Assembly (NCBI GenBank): GCA_905234665.1
Contig: CAJOIV010000015.1
Location: 1 to 37,831 of the forward strand
Reading direction: 5' to 3'
Length of the DNA: 37,831 nt
Source of the DNA: an uncultured Bacteroidales bacterium
GTDB lineage: Bacteria; Bacteroidota; Bacteroidia; Bacteroidales; P3
This document shows positions 7,441-16,338 of this stretch, piece by piece. The position numbers were made by a program, and so were the translations under genes. Numbering within the stretch: the first letter of the stretch is position 1; each line of letters starts with the position of its first letter. The notes beneath the pieces are model-generated. The model was not told the DNA's origin and ran no database searches. It saw only the letters and a list, made by a program, of their open reading frames with translations.

Positions 7441-8358
7441 ATGATACAACCCCCTTACCTCAAGCAGGGCGACCGCGTCGCCATTGTCGCCACAGCCCGC
7501 AAGGTCTCGGCGGCAGAGGTGGCATCCACCCTTCGACTACTCGCTTCGTGGGGTCTGCAGCCGGTGGTCCCCGACGGGCTCTATGATGCTGACCACCAGT
7601 ATGCCGGCACCGACCAGCACCGCGCCGCGCTGCTCCAGCAATGCCTCGACGACCCGTCCATCCGCGCTATCGTCTGTGCCCGTGGAGGCTACGGCACAGT
7701 GCGTATTGTCGACCGTCTTGACTTCTCTACCTTCGCACGGCAGCCGAAATGGATTGTCGGCTACAGCGATGTCACTGTCCTTCATAGTCATATCCGTCGC
7801 AACCTCGGTATCCAGACCCTCCATGCCACGATGCCGCTCAATATTCCCGCCGATGCCGTGAAGAAGGCCTATCTATCCACCAGCAGCCTGCGTCAAGCCC
7901 TCTTCGGCGAGCCGTTGGAATATGCCATCCCCGCCCACAGGCTCAACCGTCAGGGCTGTGCTCTCGGGCCGGTGGTGGGAGGCAATCTGTCGATACTCTA
8001 CAGCCTCTGCGGGTCACCATCCGACATCGACACCGACGGTTGTATTCTTTTCATTGAAGACCTCGACGAGTATCTATACCATGTCGACCGCATGATGCAG
8101 AACCTGCGCCGTTGCGGCAAGTTGAAGGGGCTCCAAGGCCTCCTCGTGGGCGCCCTCACCGACATGCACGACAATACAATTCCCTATGGCCGCACGGTGG
8201 AGGAGATTGTCTCTGACGCTGTGGCGGATTATGATTATCCCGTCTGCTTCTCCGCCCCCTTCGGCCATATCGGCACCAACAACTGTGCCCTTCCCCTCGG
8301 AAAAGAAGCCAGGCTCAATGTCTCCCCTTCGGGATGCACATTGAGCCTGGCAGTGTAA
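7441..8358 (+). CDS. Muramoyltetrapeptide (LD-) carboxypeptidase, peptidase family S66
   Basis: This 305-residue protein, of normal length for S66, recycles cell-wall peptides by cutting the L,D bond that releases the terminal D-Ala of muropeptides. The family triad is readable: Ser109 in G-Y-S-D-V-T, Glu206 in L-F-I-E-D and His276 in G-H-I-G. The N-terminal half has the usual R-V-A-I-V-A-T-A-R and C-A-R-G-G-Y-G-T motifs. There is no signal peptide, in keeping with cytoplasmic LdcA-type enzymes; the related self-immunity protein MccF is the main alternative. The last 17 codons are also one arm and loop of a strong hairpin. No promoter consensus is clear upstream; the ATG at 7441 fits the family start. 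Confidence 0.88.
   Translation: MIQPPYLKQGDRVAIVATARKVSAAEVASTLRLLASWGLQPVVPDGLYDADHQYAGTDQHRAALLQQCLDDPSIRAIVCARGGYGTVRIVDRLDFSTFARQPKWIVGYSDVTVLHSHIRRNLGIQTLHATMPLNIPADAVKKAYLSTSSLRQALFGEPLEYAIPAHRLNRQGCALGPVVGGNLSILYSLCGSPSDIDTDGCILFIEDLDEYLYHVDRMMQNLRRCGKLKGLQGLLVGALTDMHDNTIPYGRTVEEIVSDAVADYDYPVCFSAPFGHIGTNNCALPLGKEARLNVSPSGCTLSLAV
8309..8350. terminator. Hairpin terminator embedded in the 3' end of the carboxypeptidase gene
   Basis: A 13-bp perfect inverted repeat (8309-8321 with 8338-8350), with a further short C/G stem inside, lies within the last codons of the S66 gene. On the minus strand it is followed by CTTCTTTTC, so it probably terminates the convergent transporter transcript ending at 8371. 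On the plus strand no T tract follows. Confidence 0.65.
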
Positions 8359-8370
8359 TTCCGGGAGGTA

Positions 8371-9639
8371 TTACTCTGTCGGGATGTCGCGATTGACGTT
8401 CTTGCTGCCCACGAGGGCGTAGAAGAGGATGTAGGCAAAGCCTGCAATGACAATCCAGTAGCTGCCCACAAATCCGATGCCGTCGGCCAGCAGGTTCTGC
8501 AGGAATGGGAGTATGCCGCCGCCGCAGACGAGGGTCATGAAGATGCCGCTGGCCAGGGGAGTGTATTTGCCCAGACCTTCGGCCGAGAGGTTGAAGATGG
8601 CACCCCACATGACAGAGGTGCAAAGACCGCAGAGGGTGGCGAAGGCCACCTTGAGGGGCACATCGGCTCCGTGCAGGTGTACGGTGGCGGTGACGGGGAT
8701 AAAGATGAGGCAGAGGAGGAAGCCGATGGCAATGGCCGAAGTGGCTGAGAGCATGGCTTTGGACGAGACCTTGCCGCCCAGCAGGCCGCCGATGAAGCGT
8801 CCACAGAGCATGAGGAACCAATAGGCCCCGATGAACCAGCCTGCGAGGTCGGGAGCCAGCTCAAGGCCGCCGTTGGCACTGGAAGTGGTCATGTAGAGGT
8901 TGGTGGTGTTGGCAATACCTACTTCCACACCCACGTAGAAGAATATGGCGATGGCCCCGAGTACGAAGTGTCGGAAGGAGAGGGGGGAGTGGGGGTCTTT
9001 GGTCTTGGCGGCACGCATTTCCTTGGTCTCAAGATGCGGTTCGGGAATCTTGGTGAGCATGATGACCACGAAGGCCACGGCGAAGATGGCCATGGCGATA
9101 ATCATGGCAGGGGCGGCATCGCTGACGCTGGCGCGGTCGACGGCTCCGCCGATGAGGTATCCCAACAGGATGGGAGCAATGGTGGCGCCTGTGGAATTGA
9201 GGGTTCCGCCCCATTGGATGAGCTGGTTGCCCCGGTTGCCGCCACCGCCAAGGGTGTTGAGCATGGGGTTGACGACGATGTTGAGCAGGCACATCGAGAA
9301 TCCCGCCACAAGGGCGCCGGCTACATAGACGGCAAAGCTGCCGGCATAGCCCGAGAGGAACTGTATGCCCACGCCGATGAAGCCTACTGTGACGGCCAGC
9401 AAAGAGGTGAATTTGTATCCTTTACGCCGCAGTATGATGCCTGCAGGGATGCCCATGCAGGCGTAGGCAATGAAATTGGCCAGGGTGCCGAGCTGTGCCA
9501 CGGCGTTGCTCGTGCCGAACTGGTTCTTGACGATGACTCCCATCGAGCCCGCGAAGTTGGTCACGAAGGCTATCATGAAGAACAGCAGGAACATCACAAT
9601 GACAGGAATGACTGCCAGTCGAGGGGTTGAGGTTTTCAT
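8371..9639 (-). CDS. Sugar permease of the MFS, FHS (FucP/GluP-like) family
   Basis: This 422-residue protein has about 12 hydrophobic segments and the typical loop 2-3 motif G-I-P-A-G-I-I-L-R-R-K-G-Y-K (residues 63-76). N-terminal features such as T-N-F-A-G, and the M-L-N-T-L-G-G-G-G-N-R-G-N-Q stretch after helix 4, resemble the fucose:H+ and glucose/galactose permeases of Bacteroidetes. It would be an inner-membrane proton symporter for a hexose or deoxyhexose; the sugar cannot be told. The gene is convergent with the carboxypeptidase and lies 30 bp behind the C10 protease gene, so it may be cotranscribed with it. The start at 9639 is an ATG followed by a short polar leader and the first helix. 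Confidence 0.85.
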   Translation of the reverse strand: MKTSTPRLAVIPVIVMFLLFFMIAFVTNFAGSMGVIVKNQFGTSNAVAQLGTLANFIAYACMGIPAGIILRRKGYKFTSLLAVTVGFIGVGIQFLSGYAGSFAVYVAGALVAGFSMCLLNIVVNPMLNTLGGGGNRGNQLIQWGGTLNSTGATIAPILLGYLIGGAVDRASVSDAAPAMIIAMAIFAVAFVVIMLTKIPEPHLETKEMRAAKTKDPHSPLSFRHFVLGAIAIFFYVGVEVGIANTTNLYMTTSSANGGLELAPDLAGWFIGAYWFLMLCGRFIGGLLGGKVSSKAMLSATSAIAIGFLLCLIFIPVTATVHLHGADVPLKVAFATLCGLCTSVMWGAIFNLSAEGLGKYTPLASGIFMTLVCGGGILPFLQNLLADGIGFVGSYWIVIAGFAYILFYALVGSKNVNRDIPTE

Positions 9640-9641
9640 AA

Positions 9642-9665
9642 TGCTCGAATGTTTGAATGCTTGAT
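9642..9665. repeat. Three-unit 8-bp array between protease and transporter genes
   Basis: Three imperfect 8-mers (TGCTCGAA, TGTTTGAA, TGCTTGAT) fill nearly all of the 30-bp gap between the protease stop and the transporter start. Unlike the other arrays it carries no stop codons on the coding strand. Confidence 0.5.
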
Positions 9666-9669
9666 AGTG

Positions 9670-12546
9670 TTAGTGGATGATGATGCGTTGTGCAGTGCCG
9701 CCATCGACGCGCACCATGTAGACGCCTGTGGCGGGCAGGACAACGGGGTCGCCAGTGTAGGAGGCAGTGTGGCGCACGCAGCGGCCCATGAGGTCGTAGA
9801 CACTCACGTCGCGTCCCTCGGCTCCGAGTATGGTGACTTGGTTGCCAGCTACCTGCAAAACGAGACCAGTGCCGTCGGCAGACTCGATGCCCTCGTTATG
9901 GTCAGGGTCGAAATGGGCGGTGAGGAAGATGTTCTCGGTGACGGTAAAGGTGTAGGGGTTCTGCGTCAGGTTGTTGCTCCATTTCACGAAGTGGTAGCCC
10001 GAATCAGGGATGGCGGTGAGGGTGCATCTGGTGCCGGTGCGGAATGTGCCGCCGCCCACGACAGTACCACCACCGTGGCTGTCGGCACGGGCGGTGACGG
10101 AGTATTCAGTATGGTCGATGGGGATGATGGCACGCAGCATCCACGTTCCGTAGCGATTCAGCTGGGAGAGTTTCTTCCAGGTGCTGCCGCCGTTCTGTGA
10201 GACCATGGAACCATCCTCGTTGCCGCACCATTCGGTCATGGCGGCGGGATAACTGACTCCGGGAGCTGTGAAGGTGATCCACAGTGTCTTGTTGGGGTTG
10301 ACGGACACTGGGTTGTCGAAGTTGAGGGTTATCCAGCGCTGGGTGTACTGGCTGCCCAGGTTGATGGAACCAGAGTAGAGTTGGTCGGTGGGACGGACGT
10401 TGCTGCCGCTGGAGATGGTGATGGTGTAGTTGCCGGAATAGACGGGGAAGAACTGGACGCCAGTTAACTCGGGACGGCTCACAAGGCTCGATGCGGGAAT
10501 CTTGATGCCCCATGCCATATTGCTGCCCGCGGAGAGGGCTGTGTTGTACTCTCCATTGTCGTAGTGCAGGGTGTCCTCTCCAAGGTTGTTGAAGACGGCC
10601 GTGAACGTCTGGTCGGAGGTGACGATGACCTGGCGGGGGTTCTCGGTGCTGTTGTCACGCCACTTGATAAAGCGGTAGCCTTCAAATGCTTCGGCCTTGA
10701 GGGTGCGCGTGGTGCCAAAGGCCAGGCCGGAGCCGGTGCCGGTCACACGGCCCATGACGCTGTCGTTGACGGCCCCGTTGATGCTGTAGCTGACGGGGGC
10801 AATACCTCCGGTGGTGTCGCACGGAACGGGAATGACGAGCAAGGTGCCCGAGGATATGGAGGTGCCGCGGGTGTGATTGAAGAAGAAGATGTTGTTGGAG
10901 TTGCAGATGCTAAAGCCACACTCGCTGTCGTGGCTGCCGGAGTGCCACTCAACCACCACGGTATCGGGGCATACAGGGATGGTTTCGACGGCATAGCCGC
11001 CACCACCCACGGTGGCAGTGCCATAGAGGGTGCCGCTGGTGGAGGAAAGGGTGATATAGGCACCTTCCCAGCCGTCGTTGTATTGGTCGGACATGTTCAC
11101 CGTCAGCTGACACATGTCGGCGGGGTTGCACGACAACTGCGAGACGAGCAGGGTTGCGGTGTCGCTGTTCTGGATGACGGTGACAATGGCGCTACGGTCG
11201 TGGCCTGTGGTGTTGGCTGTGGCCGAGATGCTGACGGTGGTCAAAGCACCGTTGCCGCTGCCGGTGGCGGGGGTGACGGTGACCCAGGACTCGCTGGCTG
11301 TGGCGTTCCAGTTGGATGTATCGGTAGTGTTGCTACACACCATGAAGGTGGCTGCGGTGCCATCCTGTGGGAGGTTGAGGCGGTCGGTAGAGAGACGCAG
11401 TACACCCGAGGGCATCACGCCGATGAGAGCCTGGTTGTTGTTGTTGAAGGTATTGGAACCATTGGTTCCGGTGCCGCCGCCTGCCGGGTTGAGGGCTCCC
11501 ATTGAGAAGTAGCCATCATAGCTGCCTCCCCAGCCCCAGTTGACATAGAACTGGTTGGAGGAGTTGTACCCGTGGAAGACGAAGGCGTGTCCGGCGGTGG
11601 GGTCGAAACCTGCGTAAGGAATAGGACGGCCCGCATCGAGTTCGTCTTTAAGTAGTTGTACCCACTGGGCATCGGAGTAGCTATTCTTGTAGACCCCCTG
11701 CAGGGTGGAACGGTAGCCAAAGAAGTTGACCAGGGCGGTCTGGGCGCTGTAACTACTGGCTCCGCCGAGGAGAGGTGCTGCACTGCCGTCGGGGGCATAA
11801 TCCATGTTCATCGACACGCCCACATGGTAGCAGAGGGTGGCAACGGCGTTGACTTGCGCGCTGCTGCTGGAGCTGCTCAACCGGTTGGGCATGTTGGCCC
11901 AGTTGTAGGTGGTGGCGCCGAAGTTGGCACTCTGTGTGCCGTACGTGCCGCAGGCGTAGGAATGGGAGCCGGTGCCGATGGTGGGGTAGTTCCAGTATTT
12001 CATCACCTGGGCGACGGCGATGGCCGTGCAGCCTGCCGGGGTGCCGGTGGGACAGAAGTTGTTGTAGTAGGGGCTCTGGTTCCAGCTGGTGGTGAGCATG
12101 GGACTGACCGAGAGGGTGGACTTGGGCGACTGCCATGAGCCGTCGAGGAGTGTGCGCCATTGGTCTGACACATAGTCGTTGGGTTGGGTCTCATGTTCGG
12201 CAAGATAGGCAATCTCTTGCTCGTACTGGTTCAGCCAGAATCGGATGTTGGCGCCGAGGGTGTCGGCTGCGTTCTTCATGGAATAGCCCAGGATGGGGTA
12301 GGCACAGTCGTCGGCACTGACGATGACGAATCCTTGGCGGTTGTTCATGTCAAAGATATAGAGTCGGCTGAACCCGGTGCCTTCGATGAGGGTGGCTTTG
12401 GTTTCGGTGAGGCTGCTGCTTCCGGCGGGTAGATTCTTCTGCCAGAAGGTCTCGGCCACTTGTCGGGCCGTCTGGGGAGTGACGGGCGAGGCCATCGCCA
12501 GCAGACTGGTCGTTGCGAGTAATAAGGTGAGAAGGGTCTTCTTCAT
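9670..12546 (-). CDS. Secreted C10 cysteine protease (streptopain-like) with T9SS sorting tail
   Basis: This 958-residue protein starts with a Sec signal peptide (cleavage near residue 20) and a Spi-like propeptide to about 140. The C10 catalytic domain (about 145-380) has Cys173 in P-A-G-C-T-A-I-A-V-A-Q, His320 in T-A-G-H-A-F-V, and N-W-G-W-G at 336-340. A BACON-like domain (about 383-472) follows. Two InlB-B-like repeats end in F-I-K-W (about 585-652) and F-V-K-W (about 815-880) and flank a jelly-roll-like region. Residues 895-958 form a type A T9SS tail (V-S-V-Y-D-L-M-G-R, then G-V-Y-M-V-R-V). Streptopains are made as zymogens and cut proteins outside the cell; the accessory domains suggest surface or matrix binding. 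It is a natural client of the T9SS encoded here. Confidence 0.9.
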   Translation of the reverse strand: MKKTLLTLLLATTSLLAMASPVTPQTARQVAETFWQKNLPAGSSSLTETKATLIEGTGFSRLYIFDMNNRQGFVIVSADDCAYPILGYSMKNAADTLGANIRFWLNQYEQEIAYLAEHETQPNDYVSDQWRTLLDGSWQSPKSTLSVSPMLTTSWNQSPYYNNFCPTGTPAGCTAIAVAQVMKYWNYPTIGTGSHSYACGTYGTQSANFGATTYNWANMPNRLSSSSSSAQVNAVATLCYHVGVSMNMDYAPDGSAAPLLGGASSYSAQTALVNFFGYRSTLQGVYKNSYSDAQWVQLLKDELDAGRPIPYAGFDPTAGHAFVFHGYNSSNQFYVNWGWGGSYDGYFSMGALNPAGGGTGTNGSNTFNNNNQALIGVMPSGVLRLSTDRLNLPQDGTAATFMVCSNTTDTSNWNATASESWVTVTPATGSGNGALTTVSISATANTTGHDRSAIVTVIQNSDTATLLVSQLSCNPADMCQLTVNMSDQYNDGWEGAYITLSSTSGTLYGTATVGGGGYAVETIPVCPDTVVVEWHSGSHDSECGFSICNSNNIFFFNHTRGTSISSGTLLVIPVPCDTTGGIAPVSYSINGAVNDSVMGRVTGTGSGLAFGTTRTLKAEAFEGYRFIKWRDNSTENPRQVIVTSDQTFTAVFNNLGEDTLHYDNGEYNTALSAGSNMAWGIKIPASSLVSRPELTGVQFFPVYSGNYTITISSGSNVRPTDQLYSGSINLGSQYTQRWITLNFDNPVSVNPNKTLWITFTAPGVSYPAAMTEWCGNEDGSMVSQNGGSTWKKLSQLNRYGTWMLRAIIPIDHTEYSVTARADSHGGGTVVGGGTFRTGTRCTLTAIPDSGYHFVKWSNNLTQNPYTFTVTENIFLTAHFDPDHNEGIESADGTGLVLQVAGNQVTILGAEGRDVSVYDLMGRCVRHTASYTGDPVVLPATGVYMVRVDGGTAQRIIIH

Positions 12547-12577
12547 AGTGTTGTGCTTTAGTTGTTCCTTTTATATG

Positions 12578-12611
12578 AAAACACCGGCACGTTGCTGCAT
12601 GCCGGTGTTTT
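12578..12611. terminator. Intrinsic terminator after atpG
   Basis: A 12-bp perfect inverted repeat (12578-12589 with 12600-12611) has a 10-nt loop and ends in TTTT on the minus strand. It lies 15 bp after the atpG stop codon and separates the ATP synthase operon from the protease gene. Confidence 0.85.
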
Positions 12612-12625
12612 AGCTTGATTATTGA

Positions 12626-13510
12626 CTATCCTTTCAAGGCCTCGGATCCGCTCACTATCTCGATAATCTCGTTGGTGATGGCGGCTTGTCGTGCCTTGTT
12701 GTAGCTGAGGCGGAGTTCCTTGAGCAGTTCGGTGGCGTTGTCGGTGGCTTTCTGCATGGCGTTCATTCGGGCGCCATGTTCCGAGGCCAGCGAGTCGAGA
12801 ATCACCCTGTAGAACTGCGACCGCAGCATGAGGGGAATCATCTCGCGGAGAATGGCCTCCTTCGACGGCTCGTAGATATAGTCGTTGTTCGACACCTTGT
12901 CCGACCCCCCGGCAGGCTTGGGCACCACAGGCAGGAACTGCTCGGTGGTGAGAATCTGCACAAGGGAGTTCTTGAACTGGTTGTAGACAAGCTCCACCCG
13001 GTCGTACCGTTTGTTGTAGAACTGCTCCATGATACTGTCTGCCAAGTTGGCAATGTCGTCGAAGGTGTTGTTGTCCAAGAGACTGTCGTAACTTCCGACG
13101 ATGTTGTCGAACCGCTTGCCGAAATATTCTGAGCAACGCTTGCCGATGGTGATCATGGCCAGACGGGCGGGCTGCTCCTCTGTCGACATGCTGCGGTACT
13201 CATCAATCCGGGCTTGCGCCTGCTTGATGACGTTGCTGTTGAACGCACCGCAGAGGCCTTTATTGGAGGTGACCACTACCAGCAGCACGTTCTCCAGCTT
13301 GCGCACTTCGTGGTACGGGGTCTGTATGCCGTCACCCGTATCGATGTCCGCCACGATGTCGCCCAGCTGCCGTGCGTAGGGGCGCATGCCGACAATGGCA
13401 TTCTGCGCCCGCCGGAATTTGGCGGCCGACACCATCTTCATGGCCGACGTAATCTGTTGCGTCGAACTGACAGAGGCGATGCGGGTTCTGACTTCTTTTA
13501 AGTTTGCCAT
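12626..13510 (-). CDS. atpG: ATP synthase F1 subunit gamma
   Basis: This 294-residue protein has normal length for the family. It forms the central rotor shaft that turns inside the alpha-beta hexamer. The N-terminal helix motif R-T-R-I-A-S-V-S-S-T-Q-Q-I-T-S-A-M-K-M-V-S-A-A-K and the C-terminal helix (about 225-294, with M-N-A-M-Q-K-A-T-D-N-A and Y-N-K-A-R-Q-A-A-I-T-N-E-I) are the two halves of the coiled-coil shaft. The middle Rossmann-like part carries T-S-N-K-G-L-C-G-A-F-N. It is the last gene of the cluster, 3 bp after atpA, and is followed by a strong terminator. Confidence 0.97.
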   Translation of the reverse strand: MANLKEVRTRIASVSSTQQITSAMKMVSAAKFRRAQNAIVGMRPYARQLGDIVADIDTGDGIQTPYHEVRKLENVLLVVVTSNKGLCGAFNSNVIKQAQARIDEYRSMSTEEQPARLAMITIGKRCSEYFGKRFDNIVGSYDSLLDNNTFDDIANLADSIMEQFYNKRYDRVELVYNQFKNSLVQILTTEQFLPVVPKPAGGSDKVSNNDYIYEPSKEAILREMIPLMLRSQFYRVILDSLASEHGARMNAMQKATDNATELLKELRLSYNKARQAAITNEIIEIVSGSEALKG

Positions 13511-13513
13511 AGG

Positions 13514-15100
13514 TTAGTTCTTTGACTCGTATTTGCTGGCCAGGTCGAGGGCCACTTCCTTCATCTTCTCCAAGTCCTCGTCAAGGAGTTTTCCAGCCTT
13601 CAGGTTCTCCAGAATGGCGGGATGGTTCTTGCGGAGGAAGAAGATATATTCGCTCTCGAAGTTGCGCACCTTGTCGACGGGCACCTTCTGGAGGAGTCCG
13701 TGCGTGCCGCAGAAGATGATAGCCACCTGGTCCTCGACGGGCATGGGGCTGTATTGCGGCTGCTTGAGGATTTCCACGTTGCGGGCACCCTTGTCGAGCA
13801 CCGCCTTGGTGGCGGCGTCAAGGTCGGAACCGAACTTCGAGAAGGCCTCCAATTCGCGGTACTGGGCCTGGTCGAGCTTCAGTGTACCGGCAATCTTCTT
13901 CATCGACTTGATCTGGGCTTTACCACCCACGCGCGACACCGAGATACCCACATTGATGGCGGGGCGCACACCGGAGTTGAACAGATTGGTCTCAAGGAAT
14001 ATCTGTCCGTCGGTGATGGAGATGACGTTGGTCGGGATGTAGGCCGACACATCGCCTGCCTGGGTCTCGATGATGGGGAGAGCCGTGAGCGAGCCGCCTC
14101 CCTTCACCATGCCTTTCAGGCTGGCGGGCAGGTCGTTCATCTGGCGGGCGATGTCGTCGTTCTGTATGATGCGCGCGGCACGCTCCAGCAGACGGCTGTG
14201 CAGGTAGAAGACGTCGCCGGGGTAGGCTTCACGTCCAGGCGGGCGACGGAGCAGCAGGGAGACTTCACGGTAGGCCACGGCCTGCTTCGAGAGGTCGTCG
14301 TAGATGACCAAGGCGTTGCGGCCTGTGTCGCGGAAGTACTCGCCGATAGCGGCACCTGCGAAGGGGGCGTAGAACTGCATGGCGGCAGGATCCGAGGCCG
14401 TGGCGGCCACCACGATGGTGTAGGCCATGGCACCCTTCTCCTCCAGGTTCTTCACCATGTTGGCCACTGTCGAGCCTTTCTGCCCGCAGGCCACATAGAT
14501 GCAGTACACAGGGTCGCCGGCATCGTAGAAGTTCTTCTGGTTGATGATGGTGTCTATGGCGATGGCTGTCTTGCCTGTCTGGCGGTCGCCGATGATGAGC
14601 TCGCGCTGTCCGCGGCCGATGGGAATCATCGAGTCGATGGCCTTGATACCCGTCTGCAGAGGCTGCTCCACGGGCTGGCGGTAGATGACGCCGGGGGCCT
14701 TGCGCTCGATGGGCATCTCGTAAAGGGTGCCCTCAATGGGTCCGCGGCCGTCGATGGGCTCGCCGATGGTGTTGATGACGCGTCCCACGAGGCCCTCGCC
14801 CACCTTGATGGAGGCGATGCGCTTGGTGCGTTTCACCATGTCGCCCTCGTTGATGGTGTTGGCCTCGGCCAGCAGCACCACGCCGACGTTGTCTTCCTCC
14901 AGATTCTGGACAATGCCCTGTTCGCCCGTTGCAAACTCCACGAGTTCGCCCGACTGGGCGTTGTTCAGGCCGTAGATACGTGCAATGCCGTCTCCGACGG
15001 TCAGCACCGTACCCACTTCCTCCAGCTCCACGTCGAGGTTGACGTCGGCCAGTTGTTTCTTCAGAATCGCCGATACTTCGGCAGGTTTGATTTCTGACAT
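13514..15100 (-). CDS. atpA: ATP synthase F1 subunit alpha
   Basis: This 528-residue protein is the non-catalytic nucleotide-binding subunit of F1. The Walker A motif G-D-R-Q-T-G-K-T is at residues 171-178 and the Walker B region A-L-V-I-Y-D-D-L at 263-270. The family signature around [19 protein letters not shown] follows directly. The S-R-V-G-G-K-A-Q segment bears the conserved Arg that contacts the catalytic site. It lies between atpH (52 bp upstream) and atpG (3 bp downstream). The catalytic beta subunit gene (atpD) is not in the window, so this operon encodes only part of F1. Confidence 0.98.
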   Translation of the reverse strand: MSEIKPAEVSAILKKQLADVNLDVELEEVGTVLTVGDGIARIYGLNNAQSGELVEFATGEQGIVQNLEEDNVGVVLLAEANTINEGDMVKRTKRIASIKVGEGLVGRVINTIGEPIDGRGPIEGTLYEMPIERKAPGVIYRQPVEQPLQTGIKAIDSMIPIGRGQRELIIGDRQTGKTAIAIDTIINQKNFYDAGDPVYCIYVACGQKGSTVANMVKNLEEKGAMAYTIVVAATASDPAAMQFYAPFAGAAIGEYFRDTGRNALVIYDDLSKQAVAYREVSLLLRRPPGREAYPGDVFYLHSRLLERAARIIQNDDIARQMNDLPASLKGMVKGGGSLTALPIIETQAGDVSAYIPTNVISITDGQIFLETNLFNSGVRPAINVGISVSRVGGKAQIKSMKKIAGTLKLDQAQYRELEAFSKFGSDLDAATKAVLDKGARNVEILKQPQYSPMPVEDQVAIIFCGTHGLLQKVPVDKVRNFESEYIFFLRKNHPAILENLKAGKLLDEDLEKMKEVALDLASKYESKN

Positions 15101-15152
15101 ATCTTTAATCTATTATTGTTATTTCCGTATATATACCTTTCAACTATAAGCC

Positions 15153-15710
15153 TTATAGTTTGCTCTCGTAGTCGTTGCGGTCAAACTCGCGGTGCAGTTT
15201 CTCCAGCATGGTGCTGATGCGTGCATCGTACATCTTGTTGTCGAAACTCATGGCGAAACCGCCCAATGCCTTGGGGTCGATGGCGGTGTTCAGCTCCACA
15301 GTACGGCCAGTGTACTTTCCTATGGTGCCTCGCACAGTCTCTTTCAGCCCCTCGTCGGCCTCCACGGCGGTGGTGAGGGTGGAGAGTACGATGCCGCGAC
15401 TGTCGCGGAAGAGCTCGAGGTACGCGCTGCTGATGCCTTTGAGGTTCACCGAGCGGCGCTTCTTCACCACGAAGGTGAGGAACGCGTCGGTCAGTCGGCT
15501 CACCCGTTCGCCCAGAAGGTCGCGCAAGATACCCACCTTCTTGTCTTCCTTGATGATGGGATTACTGAACACGACGGCGAGCACGTGGTTCTCGGCACAC
15601 ACCTCCTGTACGAGGCGCATGTCCTTCGCCACCTCCTCCTGCTGGTTGGTTTCACCCGCCAGCGTGAAGAGTGCCTTGGCATAGTTGATATTTATTCTGT
15701 AGTCTTGCAT
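15153..15710 (-). CDS. atpH: ATP synthase F1 subunit delta
   Basis: This 185-residue protein has the usual length for the delta (OSCP) subunit, which fixes the peripheral stalk to the top of F1. The N-terminal helical bundle begins with the familiar I-N-Y-A-K-A-L-F-T-L-A pattern. A central R-R-x-x-N-L segment (K-K-R-R-S-V-N-L) and a C-terminal G-G-F-A-M-S-F-D-N-K-M-Y-D-A-R-I stretch complete the family profile. It follows atpF with a 34-bp gap made almost wholly of a 7-mer repeat array. A short 9-bp palindrome (15142-15160) covers its stop codon. Confidence 0.95.
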   Translation of the reverse strand: MQDYRININYAKALFTLAGETNQQEEVAKDMRLVQEVCAENHVLAVVFSNPIIKEDKKVGILRDLLGERVSRLTDAFLTFVVKKRRSVNLKGISSAYLELFRDSRGIVLSTLTTAVEADEGLKETVRGTIGKYTGRTVELNTAIDPKALGGFAMSFDNKMYDARISTMLEKLHREFDRNDYESKL

Positions 15711-15715
15711 GCTGA

Positions 15716-15750
15716 ATTTTCAATTCTCAATTGTCAATTATCAATTAATT
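15716..15750 (-). repeat. Five-unit 7-bp array between atpF and atpH
   Basis: Five 7-mers (ATTTTCA, ATTCTCA, ATTGTCA, ATTATCA, ATTAATT) fill the atpF-atpH gap and include the atpF stop codon (15745-15747). They end 5 bp before the atpH start. On the coding strand most units read TGANAAT, each carrying TGA. Confidence 0.85.
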
Positions 15751-16245
15751 CAGATGCGCCTCTTCCAGTTCGCGGTGGATGAGGTTGTCGGCCTTTTGGC
15801 GGTCGCTCAGTTCGGCGCGGAGCACCTTCTCGGCGATGTCGATGGAAAGCGTTGCAATCTGGTTCTTCAGCTCGTGCATGGCTTTCATCTTCTCGTAGTT
15901 GATGTTCTCGCGGGCGGTTTCGACGATGCGGTCGGCCTCCTCTGTGGCTTTCAGTCGGGCGTCTTCGATGATTTTCTCGCTCGTCAGACGGGCGTTGCGC
16001 AGCATCTCGTCGCGCTCAATCTTGGCTTCCTTCAGGAGGTCTTCGTTGTGCGCTGTCAGTTGCTTCATCTCCTCTTTGGCCTTTTCGGCGGCGTTGAGGG
16101 CGTCGGCAATGGCTATCTCGCGCTTCTTCAGTGCCTCAAGCAACATGGGCCATCCCCATTTGCAGAGGATGAATACTAAAATGCCGAAGGCCACCAGCAT
16201 CCAAAAGGGTGTACCAATTCCCGGGTTGATTAGTGGGTTGTTCAT
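15745..16245 (-). CDS. atpF: ATP synthase Fo subunit b
   Basis: This 166-residue protein is one helix of the peripheral stalk. An N-terminal membrane segment (about 13-32, F-W-M-L-V-A-F-G-I-L-V-F-I-L) is followed by a long, highly charged coiled coil rich in Ala, Glu and Lys that runs to the end. This is the standard b-subunit layout. Its stop codon lies inside a 7-mer repeat array. A strong hairpin separates it from atpE upstream, and the gap of about 90 bp may help set the low b:c ratio. Confidence 0.95.
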   Translation of the reverse strand: MNNPLINPGIGTPFWMLVAFGILVFILCKWGWPMLLEALKKREIAIADALNAAEKAKEEMKQLTAHNEDLLKEAKIERDEMLRNARLTSEKIIEDARLKATEEADRIVETARENINYEKMKAMHELKNQIATLSIDIAEKVLRAELSDRQKADNLIHRELEEAHLN

Positions 16246-16281
16246 TTATCTATGTTTTGTTGTTCTCTTTTCTGTTTTTGA

Positions 16282-16318
16282 AATGGAGGGTTGGCACCAA
16301 TCGTGCCAACCTTCCATT
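16282..16318 (-). other. Strong intercistronic hairpin between atpE and atpF
   Basis: A 15-bp inverted repeat with a single mismatch or G-U pair (16282-16296 with 16304-16318) closes a 7-nt loop. On the transcribed strand it lies 20 bp after the atpE stop and is followed by CAAAAACAG rather than a T run. It is therefore probably a messenger 3'-end stabiliser or processing site, not a terminator. Confidence 0.7.
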
Positions 16319-16338
16319 GTCTTTGTTGGGTCGGTTGG

